Source: Comamonas terrae
GTDB lineage: Bacteria > Pseudomonadota > Gammaproteobacteria > Burkholderiales > Burkholderiaceae_C
Assembly (NCBI RefSeq): GCF_001544075.1
Contig: NZ_BCNT01000003.1
Location: 248,001-312,000, forward strand
Direction: 5' to 3'
DNA length: 64,000 bases
The position numbers and the translations under genes were made by a program. Below are positions 19,837 to 29,700 of the stretch, one piece after another. The notes below the pieces were generated by a model. The model was not told the origin of the DNA. It did no database searches and saw nothing but the letters and a program-made list of their open reading frames with translations. Numbering within the stretch: position 1 is the stretch's first letter; every line of letters begins with the position of its first letter.

Positions 19837-20969
19837 TCATCTCCTCCACGACCGACTACCGCGCGGCCGCGCAAAAGCGCCTGCCGCCCTTTCTTTTCCA
19901 CTACATCGACGGCGGCGCCTACGCCGAGAAGACGCTGGCGCGCAATGTGGATGACCTGGCCGGCGTGGCCCTGCGCCAGCGCGTGCTCAAGGACATGAGC
20001 CGGCTGGACACCGGCATCGAGCTGTTCGGCGAGAAGTTCTCGATTCCCGTGGCCCTCTCGCCCGTGGGGCTGACCGGCATGTATGCGCGCCGCGGCGAGG
20101 TGCAGGCCGCCATGGCTGCCGACAGGAAAGGCATTCCCTTCACCATGTCCAGCGTCTCGGTCTGCCCCATCGAGGAAGTCGCGCCCAGGCTGAGCCGCCC
20201 CATGTGGTTCCAGCTCTATGTGCTCAAGGACCGCGGCTTCATGAAGAACGCGCTGGAGCGCGCCCGGGCCGCGGGCGTCTCCACCCTGGTCTTCACCGTG
20301 GACATGCCCGTGCCCGGCGCGCGCTACCGCGACGCGCATTCGGGCATGAGCGGCCCCCGCGCCGCCCTGCGCCGCTACCTGCAGGCCGCCACCCATCCGC
20401 AGTGGGCGCTGGACGTGGGCCTGCGGGGCCGGCCGCACACGCTGGGCAACATCTCCGCCTACCTGGGCAAGAACGTCAGCCTGGAAGACTACATGGGCTA
20501 TCTGGGCGCCAACTTCGACCCCTCGATCTCGTGGTCGGACCTGGAGTGGATACGCGACTTCTGGAAGGGCCCCATGGTCATCAAGGGTATCCTCGACCCC
20601 GAGGACGCCAGGGATGCGGTGCGCTTCGGCGCCGACGGCATCATCGTCTCCAACCACGGCGGGCGCCAGCTCGACGGCGCCCTCTCCTCGGCCCGAGCGC
20701 TGCCGGCCATCGCCGATGCCGTCAAGGGACGGATCAAGATCCTGGCCGACTCCGGCATCCGCAACGGCCTGGACATCGTGCGCATGCTGGCCCTGGGCGC
20801 CGACTGCACCATGATAGGCCGCGCCTTCATCTATGCGCTGGCGGCCGAAGGCGGCGCCGGCGTGACCCATCTGCTCGACCTGCTGGAGAAGGAAATGCGC
20901 GTGGCCATGACGCTGACCAGCGTCAAGAACGTGGGCGAAATCACCGGCGATCTGCTGGTGCGGGAGTGA
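19833..20969 (+). CDS. lldD: L-lactate dehydrogenase (FMN, quinone-linked)
   Basis: A 378-residue enzyme that oxidises L-lactate to pyruvate at the inner membrane and passes electrons to the respiratory chain. It matches E. coli LldD nearly throughout, beginning [20 protein letters not shown], with [40 protein letters not shown] and the active-site [20 protein letters not shown]. The ATG overlaps the lldR stop codon, completing an lldP-lldR-lldD order like that of E. coli. The next gene, pbpC, converges from the other strand with a gap of only 37 bp and no visible hairpin terminator. Confidence 0.95.
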   Translation: MIISSTTDYRAAAQKRLPPFLFHYIDGGAYAEKTLARNVDDLAGVALRQRVLKDMSRLDTGIELFGEKFSIPVALSPVGLTGMYARRGEVQAAMAADRKGIPFTMSSVSVCPIEEVAPRLSRPMWFQLYVLKDRGFMKNALERARAAGVSTLVFTVDMPVPGARYRDAHSGMSGPRAALRRYLQAATHPQWALDVGLRGRPHTLGNISAYLGKNVSLEDYMGYLGANFDPSISWSDLEWIRDFWKGPMVIKGILDPEDARDAVRFGADGIIVSNHGGRQLDGALSSARALPAIADAVKGRIKILADSGIRNGLDIVRMLALGADCTMIGRAFIYALAAEGGAGVTHLLDLLEKEMRVAMTLTSVKNVGEITGDLLVRE

Positions 20970-21006
20970 TCCCGCGCCAGCCCTCGGTCCGGCGGTCTTG
21001 CGCGCA

Positions 21007-23553
21007 TCAGCGGCGGCGCGTGCCGCGGATCTCCTCGGGGCCGGCCACCAGCGCGCCGGCACCGCGCACCTCCACCTGCACGCTGTCTAGCACCGTGCCC
21101 GCGGCATCGACCAGCTCGATGCGGTGGCGGCCCGGCCAGGGCAGCCATCCGACCTGGCTGCCGCGCCCGATCTCGCGCGTGACATCGGAAACCCGGGAGG
21201 TGCCGGCACCGCCCGCCGCAGCCGCGCCAGGCTGGACCGGCGCGGCGATGCGCTGCGTGACCATGCGCCAGCGCAGACTGCCGTCGCGCCAGTCCTGCTC
21301 GGCCGCCATGCCGGCCTGGCGCGCGATCAGCTGCACGCGCTGGCGGTCCGGCGGTATGTCGGGGTCCAGTGCCAGGATGGTGCCGTTGGCAGGCCGCGAT
21401 ATGCGCACCGGCATCGGCTGGACGCTACGGTTTTGCGTAGCAGCTTGCGCCGAGCCTGCGCCATTTCTCGCATGGTTTCGGCTTGAATTCCTGTCGTTGC
21501 CAGCGTCAGAAGCTACATGATCCATAGCAAAAACAGCCTGCTGCGTACCCGCGATGAACCACTCGCTGCGCGCGCTCTCCAGCGGCAGGCCCTGGCCGGC
21601 CGCACCTGGGCCGGCCGCGCCGAACTGCACCTGCTGCTGCACCAGGCCGGCCGGCGGTTGCGGCGCGCGGCTGGGCGTGGAGCGGTGCAGAAAGCCCATG
21701 ATCTCGGCCCATACGGGCGCGGCGCCGCTGGTGCCGCTGACGGAATGCATGGCGTCGCCGCGCGCATTGCCCACCCACACGCCCACGGTGTAGCGCTCGG
21801 ACCAGCCCAGGGCCCAGTTGTCGCGCATGTCCTTGCTGGTGCCGGTTTTCACGGCCGTCCAGAAGCGCGTGGCCAGCACGCTGTCGGTGCCGAAGGTGGG
21901 GGCGCGCGCCATGTTGTCCGAAAGGATATTGCCCACGATATAGGCCGCGCGCGCATCCAGCGCCTGTACGGGTGCCTCGCCCCCTGCAGTCTGCTCGCCA
22001 TCATTGGGCTTGCCACCCGCCATGCGGCTCATGCGGCTGCCCGTGGGCCCCAGCGTCCAGCTCACAGGCCGGTATAGGCCTCCATTGCCCAGAGCGCGGT
22101 AGGCGTTGGTCAGCTGGAGCAAAGGTACTTCGCTGCTGCCCAGTGCCAGACTGAAACCGTAGTAGCCGCCGCTTTCGCGCAGCGGCAGGCCCAGGCGCTT
22201 GAGCTGGTCGAAAAATGCATCGGGCGTGACCATGACCAGGGTACGCACCGCCGGCACGTTGAGCGAGGAGGCCAGCGCCGTGCGCGCAGAGACCCAGCCC
22301 TTGAAGCGCCGGTCGTAGTTCTGCGGGATGTACAGGCCGTTCTGCGTGGGGATGTGGGCCGGCGAATCCTCGATCAGCGAGGCCGCCGTGAGGCGTTTTT
22401 CGGCAATCGCCTGCGCATAGAGAAAGGGCTTGAACGTGGAGCCCGGCTGGCGCATGGCGGTCACGCCGTCCACTTCCGAGGCCTGGCTCAGCGTGCCCGA
22501 GGAGCCCACCCAGGCCAGGATCTCGCCCGTGGCGTTGTCCAGCACCACGGCGGCACCGTCCTCCACATTGCGGCCCTGCAGCTCGCGCAGATGCTGCTGC
22601 AGGCTGGCGACGGCAAAGCGCTGCAAGGGTGCGCTGAGCGTGGAGCGCACCTGCTCCCGGTTCTTGTTCTGCGGCAGCGCCAGCCAGCGCCGCGCGAAAT
22701 GCGGGGCCACGCCTTCGCTGGGTGCCCACTGTCGGCGCTGCAGCACGCTGGCCGTGTACAGCTGCAGGGCCGAGCCGCCGTCCTGGCAGTTGCGCGCGGC
22801 CGCGTCGTCGGGCGCCATGGCCTGCAGCACGCCGCAGGCGCGCTGGGCCACGCGCTCGGGCGAGGCATTGGGCGCCCGCACCAGGGCCGCGGCAAGCGCC
22901 GCCTCGCGCGCATCCAGGCCGTGCGGCGCCTTGCCGAACAGGGTCTGCGCCAGCGCGTCGATGCCCACGATCTCGCCGCGGAACGGCACCAGATTGAGGT
23001 AGGCCTCCAGGATCTGGTCCTTGCGCCAGCGCCGGTCCAGCACCTGGGCCGCCACGGCCTGGCCGACCTTCTGCACCACCGTGCGCCCGCCCGGGCCCTG
23101 GCGCCAGTCGCCGTCGAGCAAACCGGCCAGCTGCATGGTGATGGTGCTGGCGCCGCGCGTACGCGTGTTCCACAGATTGCCCCAGGCCGCCGAGGTCACG
23201 GCCGTCCAGTCCACGCCGCTGTGCTCGTAGAAGCGCTTGTCCTCGCTGAGCACCAGGGCCGTGCGCAAGGCCGGCGACACATCGCCCAGCGCGGTCCACG
23301 GGCCGCGGCGAACCGTGCTGTCGGTGCGCAGGCGCTGCAGCACCTCGCCTTCGCGCGACAGCAGCACCGTCTCGGAGGAACGGTGCTCGCGCCTGACTTC
23401 GTCGAAACTGGGCAGCGCATGGGAGACGGTGGACAGGCCAAGGCCCAGGAGGGCGGCGATGGCAGCGCGGCGCAGCAGGCGGCGGCCGGGCTCTGGGGCG
23501 CCTGCACGGAGCAGGGCGGGAATGGCGGGGACGGGTGCGTCGGTCATAGGCAT
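21007..23553 (-). CDS. pbpC: Penicillin-binding protein 1C
   Basis: An 848-residue bifunctional peptidoglycan synthase anchored by one N-terminal membrane segment near residue 30. The glycosyltransferase domain includes LVLSEDKRFYEHSGVDW and RGASTITMQLAGLL. The transpeptidase has the active-site motif GSTFKPFLYAQ, the SLN motif and KTGTSKDMRDNWALG. A BiPBP_C-type beta domain closes the protein. AGGAG lies 9 nt before the ATG at 23553. Around 21424-21535 the coding sequence runs through an AT-richer repeat-like stretch that encodes a low-complexity linker (about residues 673-710, rich in Asn, Ser and Ala). A matching alpha-2-macroglobulin gene lies 3.2 kb upstream. Confidence 0.93.
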   Translation of the reverse strand: MPMTDAPVPAIPALLRAGAPEPGRRLLRRAAIAALLGLGLSTVSHALPSFDEVRREHRSSETVLLSREGEVLQRLRTDSTVRRGPWTALGDVSPALRTALVLSEDKRFYEHSGVDWTAVTSAAWGNLWNTRTRGASTITMQLAGLLDGDWRQGPGGRTVVQKVGQAVAAQVLDRRWRKDQILEAYLNLVPFRGEIVGIDALAQTLFGKAPHGLDAREAALAAALVRAPNASPERVAQRACGVLQAMAPDDAAARNCQDGGSALQLYTASVLQRRQWAPSEGVAPHFARRWLALPQNKNREQVRSTLSAPLQRFAVASLQQHLRELQGRNVEDGAAVVLDNATGEILAWVGSSGTLSQASEVDGVTAMRQPGSTFKPFLYAQAIAEKRLTAASLIEDSPAHIPTQNGLYIPQNYDRRFKGWVSARTALASSLNVPAVRTLVMVTPDAFFDQLKRLGLPLRESGGYYGFSLALGSSEVPLLQLTNAYRALGNGGLYRPVSWTLGPTGSRMSRMAGGKPNDGEQTAGGEAPVQALDARAAYIVGNILSDNMARAPTFGTDSVLATRFWTAVKTGTSKDMRDNWALGWSERYTVGVWVGNARGDAMHSVSGTSGAAPVWAEIMGFLHRSTPSRAPQPPAGLVQQQVQFGAAGPGAAGQGLPLESARSEWFIAGTQQAVFAMDHVASDAGNDRNSSRNHARNGAGSAQAATQNRSVQPMPVRISRPANGTILALDPDIPPDRQRVQLIARQAGMAAEQDWRDGSLRWRMVTQRIAAPVQPGAAAAGGAGTSRVSDVTREIGRGSQVGWLPWPGRHRIELVDAAGTVLDSVQVEVRGAGALVAGPEEIRGTRRR
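21424..21535. repeat. Short palindromic repeat embedded in pbpC
   Basis: On the minus strand, GCTATGGATCATGTAGCTTC with TGACGCTGG at one side and GGCGCAAGCTGCTACGC at the other resemble the two halves of the AGCTTC..GCGCTTG / GCAAGCGC..AGCTAT repeat family. It is in frame, with no stop, and encodes a linker between the transpeptidase and the C-terminal domain. Confidence 0.45.
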
Positions 23554-23690
23554 GGCGGCAGGCTCCTGGGGAGCCCGGGCCAGCATTGTCCCAAAGAAAG
23601 AAGGCATGCCCTTGCCGCATGCCTCTGAGGTAGACGCCCGGAGCCAGGCCGGCAGCCCGCGCGGGCTCCGGGAACGCGTTGCAGCGCCCC
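23554..23690. other. pbpC upstream region
   Basis: This 137-bp stretch between pbpC and the inverted-repeat element has a good ribosome-binding site (AGGAG) but no clear promoter. Together with the element it forms a 398-bp gap without a recognisable gene. Confidence 0.4.
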
Positions 23691-23953
23691 AGGACCTGTT
23701 TACATAACGCACGTGGATCGCGTTGTGCAGCCTGGGGATGGATGCCAGGCGCCGGGCCGCATCAAGGTAGGCACCTTGCAAGGACCGGCAACGCCGCAGA
23801 CGCCCAAGGCTGCACAACCCTTCGGGCAAGCCAGGCAGGGCCGCCACTGCGGCGTTGCAGTCCTTGTGCGGGTTGGCACCCGCACGGCGTCGCGCGCCTG
23901 GCATTGACACCTGCCTGGCTTGCGCGACCGCAAGGGTTATGTGAACAGGCCCT
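23691..23953. mobile_element. MITE-like element with ~17-bp inverted ends
   Basis: The left end GGACCTGTTTACATAAC and the right end, read inward, GGGCCTGTTCACATAAC match at 15 of 17 positions. Inside, CAAGGACCGGCAACGCCGCAG is repeated in inverted form as CTGCGGCGTTGCAGTCCTTG, and GTTGTGCAGCCT is mirrored by AGGCTGCACAAC, so the whole 263 bp is close to a long palindrome. It has no transposase. Short open frames on both strands look accidental. No clear target-site duplication is visible. The right end overlaps the TAG stop of the HdeD-like gene. Confidence 0.6.
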
Positions 23954-24512
23954 AAGGCATCGCGTTCTTGCGGATCTTGAAGGCCAGGATCACCATCAGC
24001 ACGCCGAAGGCCACGGCATACACGGCCAGCACCCACAGCATGGCCATCATGCCGGCGCCCGGCTGGGCCAGCACGAAGCCGCCGAAAAGCACGGAGATCG
24101 CGCCGCCCAGCACCAGCACCCATTCGCCCTCGATTTCCTTGCGCAGGCGGATGGCCGCGATGATCTGCATCACGCCGGTAATCAGCGCCCAGGCGCCGAT
24201 GTACATGGTCAGCACCAGCGCCGTGATGGCCGGATTGACGACCGTGAGCACGCCGACGACCACGCCCGTCAGTCCCCACAGCAGAATCACCCACCAGTGG
24301 CGCGACTGGTGGCGGCTCCGGATCGCCGCATACACGCCCAGCAGGCCGTCGATAAACACATAGGCGCCGAAGACCAGCACCAGGGCTGCGGCCGATGCCG
24401 CTGGCTGCAGCCAGGTCAGCACGCCGAACACGATGGCGACCAGGCCGCGCAGCAGCAGCACCCACCAGGTACGGTGCAGCATGATGGACAGGGACGGGAC
24501 GGCAACAGGCAT
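23952..24512 (-). CDS. HdeD-family membrane protein (DUF308)
   Basis: A 186-residue protein with six membrane segments in three hairpin pairs, for example HRTWWVLLLRGLVAIVFGVL near residue 13 and WWVILLWGLTGVVVGVLTVV near 72. This is the layout of HdeD, an inner-membrane protein linked to acid resistance in enteric bacteria. AAGGAG is 6-7 nt before the ATG at 24512. The last codons, AFKIRKNAMP, run to a TAG that lies within the terminal repeat of the adjoining MITE-like element, so the natural C-terminus may have been shortened. The role in this organism is unknown. Confidence 0.82.
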   Translation of the reverse strand: MPVAVPSLSIMLHRTWWVLLLRGLVAIVFGVLTWLQPAASAAALVLVFGAYVFIDGLLGVYAAIRSRHQSRHWWVILLWGLTGVVVGVLTVVNPAITALVLTMYIGAWALITGVMQIIAAIRLRKEIEGEWVLVLGGAISVLFGGFVLAQPGAGMMAMLWVLAVYAVAFGVLMVILAFKIRKNAMP

Positions 24513-24622
24513 GGGAACTCCTTTCAGGTGGCGGATTCGCCTCTACCTTGAACGCTGGCCCGCGCGCCGTCTGTAGTCCTTTCACGCAAGCGCGGCGGCC
24601 CGTGCAGGCGCCTGGACATGGA

Positions 24623-25498
24623 TCAAGCCAGGCCCAGCAGCACGGGCTGGTGGTCGGAGGCCTGGGTGGCGCTGTCCACCCGCCAGTCGCGCACATGGGA
24701 GCGCAGGCTGTCGCTGACCCAGATGAAATCGCAAGCCCCGGGCTCCGGACCCCAGGTGCGGTCGACGAGCCGGAAGGTCGGCGGCTGGGGCTCGCCGGGG
24801 TGCAGCACCGTCCAGCTGTTGTGCCAGCCGCCGGGCTCCCGCGCCCCCTCTTCGCCCCGGTCCCAGGGCGCGGAAAGCACCGCATATTCGTCTTCGTGCG
24901 GCTCGAAGTTGAAATCGCCGCACAGGATGGCATGGCGGGTATGCGGCTTGGTCTGGTAGGGCGAGCCGTCGTCGGCCGGCTGCGGCGGCGCATCGGCCAG
25001 CGCGCAGGCCTGCAGATGCAGCGAGCGCAAGGCCCGGGCCTGGGCCATGCGCTGGCGCGCCGAGAAATACTCCAGGTGCGTGCCCATGATGCGCACCGGC
25101 CCCAGTGCCGCATCGTGCACCGTCACCACCGAGCACATGCGCTGCATGCAGCGCACGCCGGCCTCGGCCGGAAACGGCAGCGGATGGTGCTGCACCTGCA
25201 GCACCGGCAGCCGCGTGGCGACCACGTTGCCGAAGCGCTGCCGGCCCTGCGCGGTGAACTCGTCCACCGATGCGCCGAAGAAGACCTGCCAGCCGGGCAG
25301 CAGCGCCCGCAGCTGGCCGACCTGGTCGCCGGGGCGACCCTGCAGCGCCGGATAGTTCACGGCCACTTCCTGCAGGCACAGCACATCCAGCCCGCCCTGG
25401 TCCTGCGCCATCTGCAGCGCATGGCGCACGATGCGCTCCACGCTGACCTGCCCGTCCATACCGCAGCACCATTGGGTATTCCATGTCAGAACTTGCAT
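24623..25498 (-). CDS. Endonuclease/exonuclease/phosphatase family protein
   Basis: A 291-residue member of the EEP metal-dependent hydrolase fold. Family motifs are in order: VLTWNTQWC at the start, LCLQEV near residue 41 (metal-binding Glu), GTHLEYFSARQR near 138, ILCGDFNFEPHEDEY near 188 and QASDHQPVLLGLA at the C-terminus. The family cleaves DNA, RNA, phosphodiesters or sphingolipids, and the substrate cannot be set here. No signal peptide is visible, so it is likely cytoplasmic. AAGGA with good spacing supports the ATG at 25498 over one 8 codons upstream. Confidence 0.85.
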   Translation of the reverse strand: MQVLTWNTQWCCGMDGQVSVERIVRHALQMAQDQGGLDVLCLQEVAVNYPALQGRPGDQVGQLRALLPGWQVFFGASVDEFTAQGRQRFGNVVATRLPVLQVQHHPLPFPAEAGVRCMQRMCSVVTVHDAALGPVRIMGTHLEYFSARQRMAQARALRSLHLQACALADAPPQPADDGSPYQTKPHTRHAILCGDFNFEPHEDEYAVLSAPWDRGEEGAREPGGWHNSWTVLHPGEPQPPTFRLVDRTWGPEPGACDFIWVSDSLRSHVRDWRVDSATQASDHQPVLLGLA

Positions 25499-25511
25499 AG
25501 GCGTCCTTGGA

Positions 25512-25563
25512 TATTCAATCAAATCGCATTCCAGCGCTTGTACACCAAGCGTCCATAGCTATG
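25512..25563. repeat. Comamonadaceae-type short palindromic repeat
   Basis: CAGCGCTTG-tacac-CAAGCGTC forms a small hairpin flanked by AT-rich TCAATCAAATCG and CATAGCTATGCTTTTAG. This is the best-preserved copy in the window of the repeat family seen at several other sites. It fills the gap between the EEP and nucleotidyltransferase genes. Confidence 0.6.
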
Positions 25564-25580
25564 CTTTTAGCCATTGCTGC

Positions 25581-26207
25581 TCAGGCGGCGGCCTCGATCT
25601 GCAGCAGCGGCCAGTGGCGCTGCCACGGCTTGGACTGCATGCGCTGCGCATAGGTGCGCGCATCGACCCGCTCGGGCTGCGAGGCGTTGTAGCGCACGCG
25701 CAGCGCCAGCAGATCGTCCAGACCCAGCGGCGCCACCAGCTGCAGCTCGTTGCGCGCATCCAGGTAGACGCCCACGCAGGTGGCCACTTCGGGCCAGCTC
25801 GCCACCGCCTGCTCGAGCGAGGCAAAGGGCGGCACCGGCTGGCCTGCGGCGCCGCGATACCAGCAGTGCACGGCCGCCTGGTTCACGACTTCCCATCGCG
25901 CCCAGGGCAAGCTGTCCTGCAACTGCCGCCGGGCCGATGCCTGCGCCGACTGCCAGCGGCCCTGCGCCACCTCCTGCGCGTCGAAATACACCGCGTCCAT
26001 GTCGCCCAGTCCGGACGGCGGCCGCACGCCGGCGGTGCGGCCATGCAGTGCCTCCCACACGGCGCAGCGCACGGCGCCCGCGCCTATGCACCACGATGAC
26101 CAGCCCTGCTGCCCGGCCGCCGCCAGCGCCTGCATCAGCCAGGGCGTGCGCCGCACAAGGCTCAGGACCTGCCCGGCCTGCGCCGCGCCAGGGGCGGCGT
26201 CATGCAT
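25581..26207 (-). CDS. Nucleotidyltransferase-family protein (PF06042 type)
   Basis: A 208-residue protein. SWCIGAGAVRCAVWEALHGR, then LGDMDAVYFD, SLPWARWEVVNQAAVHCWYR, SWPEVATCVGVYLDARNELQ and VAPLGLDDLLALRVRYN follow the pattern of the PF06042 nucleotidyltransferase-like family, which has a degenerate nucleotidyltransferase core (GAGAVR and DMD). The biochemical role of the family is poorly known. The ATG at 26207 overlaps the end of the VOC-family gene by 8 bp, so these two genes are translated together. Confidence 0.8.
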   Translation of the reverse strand: MHDAAPGAAQAGQVLSLVRRTPWLMQALAAAGQQGWSSWCIGAGAVRCAVWEALHGRTAGVRPPSGLGDMDAVYFDAQEVAQGRWQSAQASARRQLQDSLPWARWEVVNQAAVHCWYRGAAGQPVPPFASLEQAVASWPEVATCVGVYLDARNELQLVAPLGLDDLLALRVRYNASQPERVDARTYAQRMQSKPWQRHWPLLQIEAAA

Positions 26208-26595
26208 GGCCCGCAGTCCGTTCGCGCAGCTGGAACACATTGCCTTCGCAGTCCATGGCATTGCAGACGGCAAAGCCCGGGCCCTGCCAGCGCTCGTCGA
26301 ACACCTGGCCGCCCAGTGTCCGGGCAGCCCGGGCGGCCTCGGCGATGGAAGGCACGGTGGCAAAGAACCGGAGCGCCGCGTTCTCGCGCCGCACCGGCGG
26401 CGAGGCAATGCTGATCTGGCCGGCAATGGCTTCGGGGATCGCGTGGATGACCAGTTGCAGCTGCGGCGACTCGATCACCGTCAGGTTTTCGTCGCGGTGC
26501 AGCGGCTGCATGCCCAGCACCCGGCCGTAGAAATTCGCGAGCGCATCGCGGTGTCTGGCGTAGATCAGCACGCCTGCTGCAGCGGGTCCGGACAT
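26200..26595 (-). CDS. VOC-family (glyoxalase/bleomycin-resistance-like) protein
   Basis: A 131-residue vicinal-oxygen-chelate protein. It begins MSGPAAAGVLIYARHRDALA and continues NFYGRVLGMQPLHRDENLTV. A second beta-alpha-beta-beta-beta unit ends QGPGFAVCNAMDCEGNVFQL. This matches glyoxalase/dioxygenase-like small proteins. GGAG lies 7 nt before the ATG at 26595. It is the first gene after the macroglobulin terminator and overlaps the nucleotidyltransferase-like gene. The substrate is unknown. Confidence 0.82.
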   Translation of the reverse strand: MSGPAAAGVLIYARHRDALANFYGRVLGMQPLHRDENLTVIESPQLQLVIHAIPEAIAGQISIASPPVRRENAALRFFATVPSIAEAARAARTLGGQVFDERWQGPGFAVCNAMDCEGNVFQLRERTAGHA

Positions 26596-26686
26596 GAAAG
26601 TACTCCATTGCACGAGAGCGCCACTGTACTCCGCTCCTGGCCTTCGGCTCGCCGGGTGCTGCGCCCCGCCTGCGGCAATGGCGCAT

Positions 26687-26721
26687 GAAAAAGCCCCGGG
26701 CCGCGCATGCGGGCCGGGGCT
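26687..26721 (-). terminator. Intrinsic terminator of the alpha-2-macroglobulin gene
   Basis: AGCCCCGGGCCGC and GCGGGCCGGGGCT pair around a GCAT loop, followed on the minus strand by five Ts. It lies about 35 bp past the stop codon and separates the large gene from the VOC gene. Confidence 0.85.
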
Positions 26722-26756
26722 CGGGGTCCCTGCGCGGCGGCTTGCGCCGCCGGGCA

Positions 26757-29700
26757 TTACTTGGGCATGGCCACCTTGATCCTGGCGTTGGGCGCCTCGC
26801 CGAACATCTCGGGGGCGTACAGCGCTTCGACGCGGGTGGGCGGCAAGGCGAACTCGCCGGCATTGTTCAGGCGCACCGTGTACTCCACCTTGGTCTTGCC
26901 CGCGGGCAGGTACTGGTAGTAGGCACGGTAGGCCTCGAAGCTGCGCTCCTCGTAGGCCAGCCAGCCCGCGCCCTCCTGCTTCTCGCCGGCCGAGGCGATT
27001 TCCGAATCGCGGCCCAGGCCGCCGCCCAGGATGGTGGCGCCCGTGGGCACGGGGTCGGTGATGGCCACCCAGGTCATGTCGGCCTTGCCCTGCACTTCCA
27101 GCGTCACGCGCAGCACGTCGCCGCGCGTGTACTGGCCCGCACCCAGGCTCTTGTCGGCCTGCTCCACGGGCGTCACGGTGCGCTTGACGGTATAGCCGGA
27201 GCTGAACGGCTCCTTGAGCTGCATGGCCGCGACGGACTGCACGGTCAGCCAGGGCTTGCCCGTGCCCTGCTGGGTCACGGTGAGCTGTCCCTTGCCGGCC
27301 TTGCCCCAGGGCATGAACATGGTGTTGTTCATCAGGCCGCCGGCACGCACGGGCGCGCCGAACAGGCTGGTGGCATGGGCCGTGCCCTGCGCGTCCTCGG
27401 AGGTGGCGCGCCGCACATTGGCCCAGTCCACCTTGGCCTCGTTGCCGTTCATGCTGGCCACCGTGGTGCCGGCCACGGGCACGGCCTCGAACTTCTGCGA
27501 GAAGCGGCGCAGCGCCAGCGCACCCCACAGATTGGCCGTGGTGGTGCTCCAGGCACCCGACTGCTGGCGGGCGATGAAGCCGCTGACCAGTCGCGGCATG
27601 TCGTCCTTCCACTCGGGCTCGTCCATGGTCGCCAGCATCAGGCGCGCCAGGTTCACGTCCGGGCCCTGCATCAGCCACCACCAGCTGTCGTCCTGGTCGG
27701 TGGAGAAGCCCACGCGCGTACCGTTGAACGTCAGGCGGCCGCGCAGGATCTGCATGGCCTGGGCCAGGCGCTCATCGCGCTGCGGCGCATCCTTCATGTG
27801 CTGCAGCAGGATCGCCAGATCGATCACCGCATGGGTGGGCCACTGGTTGGGCGTGATGTTGATGCTGTCGAGCATGCGCGGCGAGGCCTTGCCGTACTGC
27901 GCCAATGCGGCGATGGCCGCGAGCTTGCGCATTTCCAGGTCCTTGCGCGGGCTCCAGAAGTTGCGCTGGATGCGGCCTTCCACGAAGGCGATCAGGCCGT
28001 CTTCCATGCGCGCGCGCTCGGCAGCGGGCAGCACGAAGCGCTTGTCCACGCCCTGGGCCAGGGCAGCCAGGTTCAGCAGGTGCGCGGTCAGCGTGTCGCT
28101 GCCGCTGTCGCGGAAACCGTCGCGCGGCGGGAAGTAGTTGGCCAGGCCGTCACCGTCCAGATAGTTGGGCAGCTGGGCCATGGTCGATTGCCACAGCTCG
28201 GCATTGCTCATGCCCACGGCCTTGCCCGTGATCTGCTCCAGGCAGGAGTACGGGTAGCGGGCCCACCAGTCGCGCACGCCCGGCAAGCCTTCGGTCAGCT
28301 TGGGCACCAGCGACATCTGCAGGCCGCCGCGTCCCGGCAGCGCATCGGCGGGCGGCGCCACGGGCACGGCATAGCTGCCGTCCACCTGCACCAGCGTGGC
28401 CTGCTGCACGCTCAAGGGCACGGCAGGGACGATGCGCTGGCTGATCTTGAGCGCGTCCTGGGCGGCATCGGCACCGCCGCCGACATCGCGCGCCGAAATC
28501 TCCCAGATCAGCGCTTCGGCACGCGTGCCGGCCAGCTGGGCCGGAGCCTTCACGTCCCAGGCCACTTCACGCGCCTCGCCGGCGGGAATGTCGACCTTCT
28601 GGGGCTGCAGCTCCAGCAGCGTGGCGCGCGGCGTGACTTCCACCTTCATGGCCTTGGCCGACGTGTTGCGCAGCGTGACCTGGGCACGGAACTGGTCGTC
28701 CTCGCGCACCAGCGGCGGCAGGCCGCTGATGATCTGCAGGTCCTGCGTGGTGCGGATGGCCGTCTGGCCCGTGCCGAACAGGCCCACGCCATGGTCGGCC
28801 ACGGCCACCACCTGGAAGGTGGTCAGCGCATCGTTGAGCGGCACCTCGATCTGTGCTTCGCCCTTGGCATCCAGCACCACATTGGGCTTCCACAGCAGCA
28901 GGGTGTCGAGCAGCTCGCGCGTGGGGCTGCGGCCGCCGCCGCCGCCCGCGGGCACGGCCTTCTTGCCGTAGTGGCGCCGGCCGATGACTTCCATCTGCGC
29001 CGTGGCGGTCTGCACGCCCCAGGAGCGGCGCGTCATCATGGCATCCAGCAGCTGCCAGCTGGGATTGGGCATGAGCTCCAGCAGCGCCTGGTCCACGGCG
29101 GCCACCGCGACCTCGGCACCGGCCGCGGGCTTGCCGTCAGGCAACGTGGCCTTCACGGTGACCCTGGCCGTGCCGCGCACCTTGTAGCTGCCCTTGTCGG
29201 CGCTGAGCTTCACGTCGATGGCGTGTCCCTTGATGCCGACGCGGATCTCGGCCATGCCGAAGCGGAAGGCCGGCTTGGACAGATCCACCATGGCCGTGGG
29301 CGCGATGTATTCCTTGCCCTCGTGCCAGAAGGCATTCCACCATTCACGCGGAGACTTGAAGCCCCAGGTGAAGAAGCTGTACCAGGGCACCTCGCGCAGG
29401 CGGCCGCGCAGGGCCAGCACGCTCACGTAGACGTTGGGGCCCCAGCTGTCCTGCACCTTGAGTTCCACCGTGGGGTTCTCGCCATTGAGTTCCACGACCT
29501 GGGTGCTCACGATGCCTTCGCGCTCCACGGCCACCAGGGCCGTGGCGCTGCGGAACGGCATGCGCACCTGAAAGCGCGCCGTCTCGCCGGGCTCGTAGCT
29601 CTTGCGCTCGGCCAGCACGTCCATGCGGTCATGGTCCTCGCCGCCGAACCACAGCTCGCCCTTGCCGGTGACCCACACACTGGTGGCGGCCTGCGCACTG

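Noticed and set aside
23700..23933. Short open frames on both strands inside the MITE-like element
   Set aside because: They follow the palindromic structure, lack ribosome-binding sites and have no recognisable product.
21007..25113. A single 1,368-codon frame reading from the EEP gene region into pbpC
   Set aside because: The N-terminal 500 codons are an out-of-frame reading of other genes and the MITE-like element. The PBP1C start with AGGAG at 23553 is clear.
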